Shown here piece by piece: positions 43,305 to 55,445 of a stretch of 64,000 nucleotides of DNA. Positions within the stretch are counted from its first letter, which is position 1, and each line of letters begins with the position of its first letter. The notes beneath the pieces are model-generated. The model was not told the origin of the DNA. It worked only from the letters and a program-made list of their open reading frames with translations, and made no database searches. The DNA comes from Streptomyces olindensis (GTDB lineage: Bacteria > Actinomycetota > Actinomycetes > Streptomycetales > Streptomycetaceae): NCBI GenBank assembly GCA_000696115.1, contig JJOH01000012.1:124001-188000 (forward strand). Direction: 5' to 3'. The position numbers and the translations under genes are program-made.

Positions 43305-45956
43305 ATGAACCACCCCACGAACGGCGGGCGCCGCGGGCGTCACCGCCGCCGCTGGACCGCCACCGGTCTGGTGCTCGGTGTGCCCGCCGTCCTCGTGCCG
43401 TACCTCCTGTTCGCGCAGGAGGACTCGCAGGCCGCGACGGTCGACGGCGATGCCTACTACCGGCTGGTTTCCGTGCGCAGCGGCAAGGTGCTGGACGTCA
43501 ACGGCTTCTCCACCGCCGACGGCACCCGCATCCAGCAGTGGACCGACGAGAACACCGCCAACCAGCAGTGGAGGCTGCGGCCCACGGGCGACGGCTACTA
43601 CGAGCTGGTGAACCGCAACAGCGGCAAGGTGCTGGGTATAGCGGGCGATTCCAGAGCTCAGGGGGCCGCCGCCGAGCAGCAGACCGACAGCTCCGCCACG
43701 TCCCAGGAGTGGCGGATCAGCGAGGTGAGCGGTTCCGACGCCGTCATCCTCACCTCCCGCAGGAGCGGGCAGGTCCTGGACGTCTCGGGGGGCTCCACGG
43801 CCCAGGGCGCGGCGGTCGTCCAGAATCCGAGCCGGGGCGGCTCCCGTCAGCAGTGGAAGCTGGTGAGGGCGGACCGGACCCTGGCGTCCGGATCCGGCAC
43901 CGCGCGGACCACGGCTGCGGCAGGACCGTATGTGTGGAAGAACGCCCAGGTGGTGGGCGGCGGTTACGTCACCGGGCTGGTGTTCAACCAGCGGGAGAAG
44001 GGGCTGCTGTACGCGCGCACCGACATGGGCGGCGCCTACCGCTGGGACACCGGGGCCGAGCAGTGGATCCCGCTGACCGACTGGATCGGCGAGAAGGACT
44101 GGAACCTGCTGGGCATCGACTCGGTGGCCACCGACCCGGTCGACCCCAAGCGGCTGTACCTCATGGCGGGCACCTACACCAACGACTGGGCGGGCAACGG
44201 CGCGATCCTGCGCTCCACGGACCGGGGCCGCACCTTCAAGCGCACCGATCTGCCGTTCAAGGTGGGCGCCAACGAGGACGGACGCGGGGCGGGCGAGCGG
44301 CTCGTGGTCGACCCGGCCGACCACGGCACCCTGCTGCTGGGCAGCCGCAAGAACGGCCTGTGGCGCAGCACCGACTTCGGCGTGACATGGCGTCAGGTCT
44401 CCTCGTTCCCCGTCAAGGACGGGGCGAGCAGCGGCGGCGGCATCTCCTTCGTGACGTACGGCCCGGCCGGCAGCAAGACGATCTACGTCGGTGTCGGCGA
44501 CAAGTCCACCTCCCTGTACCGCTCCACCGACGGCGGCAGCACCTGGCAGCCGGTTGCCGGACAGCCCACCGGCCAGCTGCCGCAGCACGGCGTGCTCTCC
44601 GGTGACGGCTCGCTGTACCTGACGTACACCGACAACCTCGGGCCCAACGGCGTGACGGCGGGCTCGGTGTGGAAGTACACGCCGGACCGCGGGGCGTGGA
44701 AGAACATCTCCCCCTCCCAGGGCAACTACGGGTTCTCCGGTCTGGCCGTCGACCCGCGCAAGCCCTCCACGGTGATGGTCACCACCCTCGGCCGCTGGTG
44801 GCCCGAGGACGAGATCTACCGCAGCACCGACGGCGGCACGACCTGGAAGGCACTGGCCGACAAGTCGAAGCGCAGCGCCTCCGCCGCTCCTTACGTCGGC
44901 ACCCACACCGGGCACTGGATGACCGCCCTGGCCATCGACCCGTTCAACTCCGGGCACGTGCTGTACGGCACCGGCAACGGCATCCTGCGCAGCAAGGACG
45001 CGAACGCCTCCGACAGCGGCGGCACCAGCCACTGGCACATGGGCGCCCGAGGGCTGGAGGAGACCGCGCTGCTGGACGCGATCGCCCCGCCGGGCGGCGC
45101 CGCCGTCATCACCGCCATGGGCGACCAGGGCGGCTTCCGGCACGACGACCTGACCAAGGTGCCCTCCGGGCGGCTGAAGAACCCGATGATGACCAACAGC
45201 ACCGACATCGACTTCGCCCAGTCCAAGCCCTCGATGATGGTCCGCGTCGGCCGGGGCGGCGCGCAGGACGGCGCCTACTCCACCGACGGCGGCGTCAGCT
45301 GGAACGGCTTCAAGGCGGAGCCGGTGGCCGGTGCCCAGGACGGCCGTGTCGCGCTCGCGGCGGACGGCTCCACCATCGTCTGGACCCAGGCCGGCCAGGC
45401 CCCGTACCGCTCGACCGACAGGGGGGCCAGCTGGTCGAGGGTCGGCGGCCTGGGCGACGACGCCGTGGTCGTCGCCGACCGTTCCTCGGCCAGGACCTTC
45501 TACTCCCTGTCCGGCGGCACGCTCTACGCCAGCACCGACGGCGGCGCGACCTTCACCGCTCGCGCCACCGGCCTGCCCTCCGGCCGGCTCACAGCGGTGC
45601 CCGGCATCGCCGGGGACCTGTGGATCGCCGGCAGCACCAAGGGGCTGCTGCACTCCACCGACGGCGGCCGGACCTTCACCACGCTCAAGACGGTGCAGTC
45701 CGCCTCCGCCCTCGGCTTCGGCAAGGCCAAGCCGGGCGCCCGTTACCAGGCCCTGTACCTGATCGGCACCGTCAAGGACGTCACCGGAGTCTTCCGCTCC
45801 ACCGACAAGGGCGCCACCTGGCTCCGCGTCAACGACAACGCCCACCAGTGGGGCGCCATCGGCGGCGTCGGCGTCATCACCGGCGACCCCGACACCTACG
45901 GCCGCGTCTACGTCGGCACCAACGGACGCGGCCTGCAGTACGGCGACCCGTCCTGA
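43305..45956 (+). CDS. Secreted GH74 xyloglucanase with N-terminal ricin-type lectin domain
   Basis: This 883-residue enzyme has a basic N-terminus (G-R-R-G-R-H-R-R-R-W) and one hydrophobic segment, acting as signal peptide or anchor with possible cleavage near S-Q-A-A. Next is a ricin-type trefoil (about 50-190) with repeated S-G-K-V-L-D/G motifs, then two GH74 propellers with S-T-D-G-G-(S/T)-T-W blades. Catalytic Asp positions are expected in A-R-T-D-M-G-G-A-Y-R-W-D and M-G-D-Q-G-G-F-R-H-D-D. ATG at 43305 is preferred (AAGGAG 11 nt upstream) over GTG at 43275. The lectin sits N-terminally here but C-terminally in most neighbours. Confidence 0.92.
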   Translation: MNHPTNGGRRGRHRRRWTATGLVLGVPAVLVPYLLFAQEDSQAATVDGDAYYRLVSVRSGKVLDVNGFSTADGTRIQQWTDENTANQQWRLRPTGDGYYELVNRNSGKVLGIAGDSRAQGAAAEQQTDSSATSQEWRISEVSGSDAVILTSRRSGQVLDVSGGSTAQGAAVVQNPSRGGSRQQWKLVRADRTLASGSGTARTTAAAGPYVWKNAQVVGGGYVTGLVFNQREKGLLYARTDMGGAYRWDTGAEQWIPLTDWIGEKDWNLLGIDSVATDPVDPKRLYLMAGTYTNDWAGNGAILRSTDRGRTFKRTDLPFKVGANEDGRGAGERLVVDPADHGTLLLGSRKNGLWRSTDFGVTWRQVSSFPVKDGASSGGGISFVTYGPAGSKTIYVGVGDKSTSLYRSTDGGSTWQPVAGQPTGQLPQHGVLSGDGSLYLTYTDNLGPNGVTAGSVWKYTPDRGAWKNISPSQGNYGFSGLAVDPRKPSTVMVTTLGRWWPEDEIYRSTDGGTTWKALADKSKRSASAAPYVGTHTGHWMTALAIDPFNSGHVLYGTGNGILRSKDANASDSGGTSHWHMGARGLEETALLDAIAPPGGAAVITAMGDQGGFRHDDLTKVPSGRLKNPMMTNSTDIDFAQSKPSMMVRVGRGGAQDGAYSTDGGVSWNGFKAEPVAGAQDGRVALAADGSTIVWTQAGQAPYRSTDRGASWSRVGGLGDDAVVVADRSSARTFYSLSGGTLYASTDGGATFTARATGLPSGRLTAVPGIAGDLWIAGSTKGLLHSTDGGRTFTTLKTVQSASALGFGKAKPGARYQALYLIGTVKDVTGVFRSTDKGATWLRVNDNAHQWGAIGGVGVITGDPDTYGRVYVGTNGRGLQYGDPS

Positions 45957-45970
45957 CCTCGGCACCCGAG

Positions 45971-46002
45971 CGGGGCCGCAGGCACTACCGCCTGCGGCCC
46001 CG
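45971..46002. terminator. Bidirectional terminator between GH74 and GH27 genes
   Basis: A perfect 13-bp stem (CGGGGCCGCAGGC / GCCTGCGGCCCCG) with a 6-nt loop lies between convergent genes. Confidence 0.85.
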
Positions 46003-46069
46003 CCATGGCCGGTGCACTTCGTGAACCTGTCAAGCCGGCCCTGCGCGGTGACGGGTTACGGGTCGCCTG

Positions 46070-47716
46070 TCACGGGAGCGTGGTCCACTTCTGGTTGTTC
46101 TGGCCGTTGCAGGTCCACAGGATGACCGGGGTCCCGTTGGCGGAGCCGGCCTCCTTGGCGTCGAGGCAGAGCCCGGCGCGGACGTTGCGGACCGACCCGT
46201 CGGAGCCGACCGTCCACTTCTGGTTGTCCTGGCCGTTGCAAGGCCAGATCACGACCGGCGTGCCGTTGGTGGTGCCCCGGCCGGAGGCGTCCAGGCACTT
46301 GTCGCCGTAGACGCGGATCTCGCCTCCGGCCCAGCTGGTCCAGAGCTGGTTGGCGGCGGTGTGGCAGTCCCACAGCAGCGTCTTCGACCCGGCCGCGGTG
46401 GCGGCGCCGTCCACGTCCAGGCAGCGGCCGGACCCGCCACCGCGCAGGCGCCCGGTGGTGGAGGCCAGCGGGCTGCCGCCGGTCATCTTGTACACGGCGA
46501 CACCATGTGCCGGGACGCTCGCGGAGATCTGGCCTGAGGTGCTGGACGTGCTGCCGGTCCACAGGTCGGTGAGGGTGAACGAGCTGCCGGTCAGGCCGAC
46601 CTGGGCGGCCGTGGCCGTGATGGTCGCAGTGCTGCTCCCTCGGTTGAACAGGCCCACGGCGACCGAGCCGTCGGACAGGGGCTTGGCGAACACCTCGGTG
46701 CTGCCGTCGTCACGGACCCGGCGTCCGCCCGCGCCCAGCGAGTCCTGGTTCACCGCCAGCAGACGCGGGTTGCGCAGGATCGCGCTCACGTCGGCGGACA
46801 TGGTGCGGATGTCGTTACCGGCCATGAGGGGGGCCGAGAGCAGCGACCACAGGGCGAAGTGGGAGCGGGACTCGGTCAGTGACAGGCCGGGGCGGCCGAC
46901 GACGAGCATGTCGGGGTCGTTCCAGTGTCCCGGGCCCGACTGCGCGGCCAGGGGCGCGGTGACGTCCAGGACGTTGCCGACGCCCATCGGATAGCTGTTG
47001 GTGTTGTTGTTCTGCCAGATGTCGAGCAGGTCCTCGGTCGTCCTCCACAGGTCGGCGACCTGACCCCAGTTGTACTTGTCGCCGGTGGGGGAGTGGAAGC
47101 TGTTGGGGTTGATGCTGTAGACGATCGGACGGCCGGTGGCGCGCAGGGCGTCGCGCATGAGGGTGAACTGTGCGATCTGCTCGCTGAGGGTGCCGCTGCC
47201 GGAGCACCAGTCGTACTTGAGGTAGTCGACGCCCCAGGAGGCGAACGTGGCGGCGTCCTGGGCCTCATGACCCTTGCTGCCGGTGGAGCCGGGGTAGGTG
47301 CCCACCCCCTGGGCGCATGTCTTCTCGTTGGGCGCCTGGTAGATGCCGAACTTCAGTCCCTTGCTGTGGATGTAGTCCCCGAGCGCCTTCATGCCACTGG
47401 GGAACTTGGTCGGGTTGGCCCGCAGGTTGCCCGCCGCGTCGCGCTGGGGGTCGAACCAGCAGTCGTCGACGACGACGTACTGGTAGCCCGCGGCCTTCAT
47501 GCCCGAGGACACCATCGCGTCGGCGGCCTGGCGGACCTGCGCCTCGGTGATCCCGCATCCGAAGCTGTTCCAGCTGTTCCAGCCGAGCGGCGGGGTCAGC
47601 GCGGGGCTGCCCGGCGCGGCCTGGGCGGTCGTGCCGACGGAGGTTGTGGCGCAGGCGCTGAGCGTCAGCGCGGTGGCCGCGAGGAGCCGCAGCAGTCGTC
47701 TGTGCAGGGGAACCAT
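46070..47716 (-). CDS. Secreted GH27 alpha-galactosidase with C-terminal ricin-type lectin
   Basis: This 548-residue enzyme releases terminal alpha-galactose, for example from galactomannan or plant side chains. The GH27 barrel (about 40-315) has P-P-L-G-W-N-S-W-N, nucleophile D169 in Y-L-K-Y-D-W-C and acid/base D229 in W-R-T-T-E-D. A beta-sandwich follows, then a ricin trefoil (about 420-548) with three Q-x-W repeats. The signal region contains L-T-L-S-A-C22, which reads as a lipobox, and also an A-Q-A-A site, so it may be a lipoprotein rather than freely secreted. It is transcribed opposite to the GH74 genes. Confidence 0.93.
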   Translation of the reverse strand: MVPLHRRLLRLLAATALTLSACATTSVGTTAQAAPGSPALTPPLGWNSWNSFGCGITEAQVRQAADAMVSSGMKAAGYQYVVVDDCWFDPQRDAAGNLRANPTKFPSGMKALGDYIHSKGLKFGIYQAPNEKTCAQGVGTYPGSTGSKGHEAQDAATFASWGVDYLKYDWCSGSGTLSEQIAQFTLMRDALRATGRPIVYSINPNSFHSPTGDKYNWGQVADLWRTTEDLLDIWQNNNTNSYPMGVGNVLDVTAPLAAQSGPGHWNDPDMLVVGRPGLSLTESRSHFALWSLLSAPLMAGNDIRTMSADVSAILRNPRLLAVNQDSLGAGGRRVRDDGSTEVFAKPLSDGSVAVGLFNRGSSTATITATAAQVGLTGSSFTLTDLWTGSTSSTSGQISASVPAHGVAVYKMTGGSPLASTTGRLRGGGSGRCLDVDGAATAAGSKTLLWDCHTAANQLWTSWAGGEIRVYGDKCLDASGRGTTNGTPVVIWPCNGQDNQKWTVGSDGSVRNVRAGLCLDAKEAGSANGTPVILWTCNGQNNQKWTTLP

Positions 47717-47801
47717 GGGGGGTTCCTTCCCGGCCCGCGAGGCGGTCGCCGCTTCGCGGGCCTGATCGGCGGTCAGGAGTGTGTGATCACGTGCGCGCGG
47801 G

Positions 47802-51637
<3,836 letters not shown>

Positions 51638-52016
51638 CTCGCACCCTTCGGTGGGGGGAAGGTGACTGCTTGGTCTTCGGTGCGTTCGTTCACAGGTCGG
51701 GCGGTCGGGTGGTCGGGCGCGACGCGTCACGTGCTCATCCGGTGGGGTCTCGGTTCGATCAACCTCTCGAGTGATACCTGGGATGGATTAACGGATACGG
51801 ACGTTGCTCCTGTCTAGTCTCGCGACACGGAAGGCTTGGCTACTTGCGGGTTTCGTCTGACTCACGCCCCTGACGTCCCCTCACATATGGGAGGACCGGG
51901 CCGACCAGGGCGCGCAGATCCTCCAGCGAGTGGGCAGACGCCGCCGGGACTTTTCCCGGTACAGCGCGAGGTCCTCGGCCTCCCCCCGAGAGTTCATGAT
52001 GAGCCAGCCGGCCTCT
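51638..52016. other. Intergenic region upstream of the GH127 gene, right end of the island
   Basis: Contains the GH127 promoter region, relatively A/T-rich around 51750-51830, then a stretch up to the duplicated methyltransferase end. A 64-codon minus-strand frame (51840-52034) has no ribosome site or recognised motif. Nothing firm can be called. Confidence 0.4.
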
Positions 52017-52070
52017 TTTCCGATGACGCATCACGTCGAGTGCGTGGCGATTCTGGAGCCCGCCGCAAAG
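52017..52070 (+). pseudogene. Remnant of an RlmD/TrmA-type methyltransferase 3' end (right island boundary)
   Basis: This 54-bp segment encodes F-P-M-T-H-H-V-E-C-V-A-I-L-E-P-A-A-K in the same orientation as the intact gene at 36910-38238 and is 46/54 identical to its 3' end. Similarity starts abruptly at TTTCCG, with unrelated DNA upstream. Most substitutions are at synonymous positions, so it is a diverged copy rather than a recent duplicate: what one expects if an element brought its own replacement 3' end and displaced the native one. Confidence 0.75.
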
Positions 52071-52071
52071 T

Positions 52072-52267
52072 GGGGTGAAGCGGCCGAGGAGAACGAGCTG
52101 CGTCCCGGCCCGCAGGGCGGTGACCAGTCCGGCGACCGTGGCGAAGGAGTGCAGCAGCGGGACGGCGGCCAGGACGCGGTCGTCCTCGGTGACGCCGTAG
52201 GCGCGCGTGTAGATCTCGGCGCCGTTGAGAGGTGGCGCTGCCTGTGGACGGCCGCCTTGGGCTCCCC
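52072..52267 (-). pseudogene. Fragment of an AMP-dependent acyl-CoA synthetase/ligase
   Basis: Read on the minus strand, this stretch gives G-E-P-K-A-A-V-H-R-Q-R-H-L (the ATP-binding S-T-G-E-P-K-type loop of AMP-forming ligases). After a frameshift it gives N-G-A-E-I-Y-T-R-A-Y-G-V-T-E-D-D, then V-L-A-A-V-P-L-L-H-S-F and L-R-A-G-T-Q-L-V-L-L-G-R-F, the following conserved region. No start or C-terminal half remains. It abuts the methyltransferase remnant directly. Confidence 0.7.
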
Positions 52268-52296
52268 GACGTCGAGAACGTCACCCCGCAGGCCCG

Positions 52297-54300
52297 TCAC
52301 CGTCGTCGCTGTTGGTCTCGACTCGTCGTCGGCGGGCGTGGCTGCTGCTTCTCCGGTCCAAGACGCTCCTCCAAAGCCGCCAGCAGGTCGTCCACCGGCC
52401 CGAAGGTGAGCATGGCGGTCGTTCCGCCGGCGACCTCGCCGCGCAAGGGGGAGAGGGCGTCGTGTGCCTGTGCCGCGAGGGACGTGTCTTGGAGTTGGAG
52501 TGCCGTGTGTGCGGTCACGGCCCAGAGCGCGTCGTAGAGGTGGTCGGCGGGGGGTGCCGGCAGGGCGGCGGCGGTGCGGCGGGCCGCTGCGGTGTTGCCG
52601 CGGGCGAGGTCGATGAGGGGCTGGGCCCAGGGGCGGTAGGGGCCCCAGTCGAGGGCGGGGTCCGTGGGCGCGGGGCGTGCGTGACGCAGGCGGAGTGAGA
52701 GAAGCGCGAGCGGGAGGACGCCGGCTTCGACCCCGGGCATGCCGGCGCCGGCGAGGTCGGTGGCCAGGGTGCGGTAGGCGTGAGCGACCTCGGCGGGGTC
52801 GCTCGATCGTTGGGCCAGCCGCATGGTCCGGAAGGCGGCGGTGAGCGTGTGGACGAGCGGGGTCTCGTGCAGGGTGGCGAGCCGCTCGGCCGCCGTGACG
52901 TGGTGGTGCGCGGTCTCCATGGCCGTCTCGCCGCGGGCCGCGCAGACCTGGATCCTGATCAGATGCCCGAGGATCTCGAACATCGGCAGATCGTGCCGGG
53001 CGGACAGATCGATGAGCTCGCCGGCGATCGTGTCGCGTTCCGCGGTGCGCCCGGGCTGCTGGAAGGACTGCACGAACCGGGCGTTGAGGGCGAGAGCCAG
53101 GATGCCCGGGTCGTGGAGTTCCCGGGCCAGGCGCTCGGCCTCGGTCGCCGCTTCGGCGGCCCAGCGGTCCCTGGTGCCGCGGTGTTCGAGCCCGACGGTG
53201 GCGAGGAGGCGTGCGCGCAGCGCGGGCGAGGCCCCCGGCCCGAGTCGGTGCAGGGTGCGCCGGGTGGTCGCGACCAGGGCCTCGGACCGTTCGGGATCGT
53301 CAGGGCGGGTCCAGACGGTGGGGACGTCGTAGGCCGCGATCACACGGGCGGTCAGGTCGGGGTCCCCGGTCCGTTCCGCTTCCGCGACGGCCGCGGCACG
53401 CTGTTCCTGGGCGAGGACCAGGTTGGTGCCGCCGGTGACCGCGGCGGCCCTGGCCACGGTGCTCATCGAGCGCAGCCTGGTGTAGGTCCCCGTCGCCTCG
53501 GTGCGGGTGAGCAGGCGCAGCCGGTCCTCGTCCGGGGACGTGGGCGTGAGGTGGGGGGCGTGGCGGAGGATGTCGCGTTCCAGATGGTCGAGGCTCTCCG
53601 CCGACGCCAGTCCGAACCGCTCCAGCAACCTCGTCCGCGCGCCGCGCAGCGAGGCCAGCGCGTCGACCTGGCGGCCGGCCTGGTAGAGGGCACGGGACAG
53701 CAGGACCCAGGCGTGCTCGCGCCACGGGTGTGTGGTCGCGAACGCTTCCAGATCCGGGACGAGGGGCGCGCCTCGCCCGAGGTCGAGCACCGCCCGGGCA
53801 CGTGACTCGACGGCCTGCCGGTGCAGTTCGGCCAGGCGGGCGCGTTCCGGGGCCAGCCAGGGGGAGGCGTCCAGGTCCGCGTACGGCTCGCCCCGCCACC
53901 ACGCGAGCGCGTCGCCCAGCGCACGGGCCACCTCGCCGGCGGTGGCGGCGCGCACGGCCTTGAGGGTGTCCTCGAACCGGTGGGCGTCGACGTGCGCCCG
54001 CGGAACGCGCAGGGCGTATCCGGTACCGACGGTCTCGATGACTCGCGAGCGGGTGCGCGGGGGACGATCCGGTTCGAGGGCGCGGCGCAGTTCGGCGACG
54101 AAGGTGCGCACCGTCCCGGCGGCTGTGGGCGGGGGATCCTCCCACAGATCGGCCACCAGCGCCGGGAGCGGGACGGCCCGGCCGCCGGCGGCGACCAGGC
54201 GGCCCAGCACCTCGCGGCGGCGTCGGCTGCCCACCGCCACGGGACGGCCCCCGGCGTCCGTGACCTCGATCGGTCCGAGCACCTCGACGCGGATCTCCAT
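52297..54300 (-). CDS. SARP/BTAD-type transcriptional regulator
   Basis: This 667-residue protein has an OmpR-like winged helix (about 1-95; M-E-I-R-V-E-V-L-G-P-I-E-V and R-R-E-V-L-G-R-L-V) followed by a bacterial transcriptional activation domain (about 100-250; W-W-R-G-E-P-Y-A-D-L and A-L-Y-Q-A-G-R-Q-V-D-A-L). The remaining 400 residues are helical, TPR-like, with no P-loop seen, so it is not a full AfsR-type ATPase. The start at 54300 matches the domain edge. It is divergent from the hydrolase gene (136 bp apart), which it probably controls. Confidence 0.9.
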   Translation of the reverse strand: MEIRVEVLGPIEVTDAGGRPVAVGSRRRREVLGRLVAAGGRAVPLPALVADLWEDPPPTAAGTVRTFVAELRRALEPDRPPRTRSRVIETVGTGYALRVPRAHVDAHRFEDTLKAVRAATAGEVARALGDALAWWRGEPYADLDASPWLAPERARLAELHRQAVESRARAVLDLGRGAPLVPDLEAFATTHPWREHAWVLLSRALYQAGRQVDALASLRGARTRLLERFGLASAESLDHLERDILRHAPHLTPTSPDEDRLRLLTRTEATGTYTRLRSMSTVARAAAVTGGTNLVLAQEQRAAAVAEAERTGDPDLTARVIAAYDVPTVWTRPDDPERSEALVATTRRTLHRLGPGASPALRARLLATVGLEHRGTRDRWAAEAATEAERLARELHDPGILALALNARFVQSFQQPGRTAERDTIAGELIDLSARHDLPMFEILGHLIRIQVCAARGETAMETAHHHVTAAERLATLHETPLVHTLTAAFRTMRLAQRSSDPAEVAHAYRTLATDLAGAGMPGVEAGVLPLALLSLRLRHARPAPTDPALDWGPYRPWAQPLIDLARGNTAAARRTAAALPAPPADHLYDALWAVTAHTALQLQDTSLAAQAHDALSPLRGEVAGGTTAMLTFGPVDDLLAALEERLGPEKQQPRPPTTSRDQQRRR

Positions 54301-54436
54301 GGGCTCATTGTCGTCCCGCGCCGGCCTCGGACGGGCGCCGCTGATCCCCTGCTGATCCGGCTGTCCGATCCTCCTCTCGTTCACCCGTTCACAGGTGAAC
54401 GGCAGTGGCGCACGACGTTCGGAGAAGGAGACGACG

Positions 54437-55315
54437 ATGGGCATCACCCTTCCGGGATTCACCACCAGGTCGATCGGTGTGGCCGACGGCATCGAGCTGA
54501 ACGCGGCGGTCGGCGGGGAAGGGCCGGCGCTCGTGTTGCTCCACGGCTTCCCCCAGACCCACCTGATGTGGCGGCATGTCGCCCCCGCCCTGGCCGCGCA
54601 CCACACCGTGGTCTGCCCCGATCTGCGCGGCTACGGCGCCAGCAGCAAGCCGGTCCCGGTCAGCGAGGACACCTACGCGAAGCGGACGATGGCCACGGAC
54701 ATCGTCCGCCTGGCCGACGCACTCGGGTTCGACCGGTTCGCGCTGGTCGGGCACGACCGTGGCGCGCACGTCGCCTTCCGGGCGGGCCTGGACCACCCGG
54801 ACCGGATCACCCACCTGGGAATCCTGGACATCGTGCCCACCCTGGACACCTGGAACGTCCTGCGCGGCGTCCACGCGGCGGTGGGTTTCCACCTCTATCT
54901 GATGGCCCAGCCGCCCGGTCTGCCCGAGCGGATGATCTCCCGCAGCGCCGACGCGTTCTTCGGCCACTTCCTCGACACCTGGTCCACCGGCTCCGACGCG
55001 ATCCCGCCGGACGTACGTGCCGAGTACCTGCGTGCCTGCCGGGGCGCCGTCGCGTCGATCGTCGCCGACTACCGGGCCACCGCGACCGTCGACATCGCAC
55101 ACGACCAGGCCGACCTGGACGCCGGCAACCGCCTCACCATGCCGGTGACGGTGGTCCAGCAGGACTGGGGCGGGCAACTGGGCTTCGACGCGGCTGCCGT
55201 CTGGCGGCCGTGGGCCACCGACCTCCGGCACTTCACCACCGAGGCGGGCCACTTCATGGCCGAGGAGGCCCCCGAGGACATCGCCGCCCTGATCCTCGAC
55301 CTGGTGCAGCGATAA
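54437..55315 (+). CDS. Alpha/beta hydrolase, haloacetate dehalogenase (FAcD)-like
   Basis: This 292-residue cytosolic hydrolase closely resembles fluoroacetate dehalogenases. Shared blocks are L-L-H-G-F-P-Q-T-H-L-M-W, D-L-R-G-Y-G, G-H-D-R-G-A, Y-L-M-A-Q-P and A-G-H-F-M-A-E-E-A-P. The nucleophile is D107, with R108 beside it, and H272 completes the catalytic set. Two residues that shape the fluoroacetate site in the Rhodopseudomonas enzyme differ: the second carboxylate-binding Arg is His111, and the halide-pocket Trp is Leu, so another haloacid or an epoxide/ester is likely. The ATG at 54437 has GGAGAAGGAG upstream. Confidence 0.87.
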   Translation: MGITLPGFTTRSIGVADGIELNAAVGGEGPALVLLHGFPQTHLMWRHVAPALAAHHTVVCPDLRGYGASSKPVPVSEDTYAKRTMATDIVRLADALGFDRFALVGHDRGAHVAFRAGLDHPDRITHLGILDIVPTLDTWNVLRGVHAAVGFHLYLMAQPPGLPERMISRSADAFFGHFLDTWSTGSDAIPPDVRAEYLRACRGAVASIVADYRATATVDIAHDQADLDAGNRLTMPVTVVQQDWGGQLGFDAAAVWRPWATDLRHFTTEAGHFMAEEAPEDIAALILDLVQR

Positions 55316-55445
55316 CCGCCCCGGAGCCGCCGGCGGCAGGCGTGGCACCGGGCCCTGCGGCTGTACCCGTGGTGCGCGCACCTGAGTGAGGGGGGTCGAT
55401 CACCGGTGTGACCGCCCCCTTGCCGCGTCCGGTCGGCCACCCGGA

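Noticed and set aside
42000..45965. Uninterrupted 1321-codon frame on the minus strand opposite the SGNH esterase and second GH74 gene
   Set aside because: Gly/Val/Ala/Arg-rich composition without motifs; it is the antisense shadow of high-GC codon usage, while the plus strand encodes clear enzyme families.
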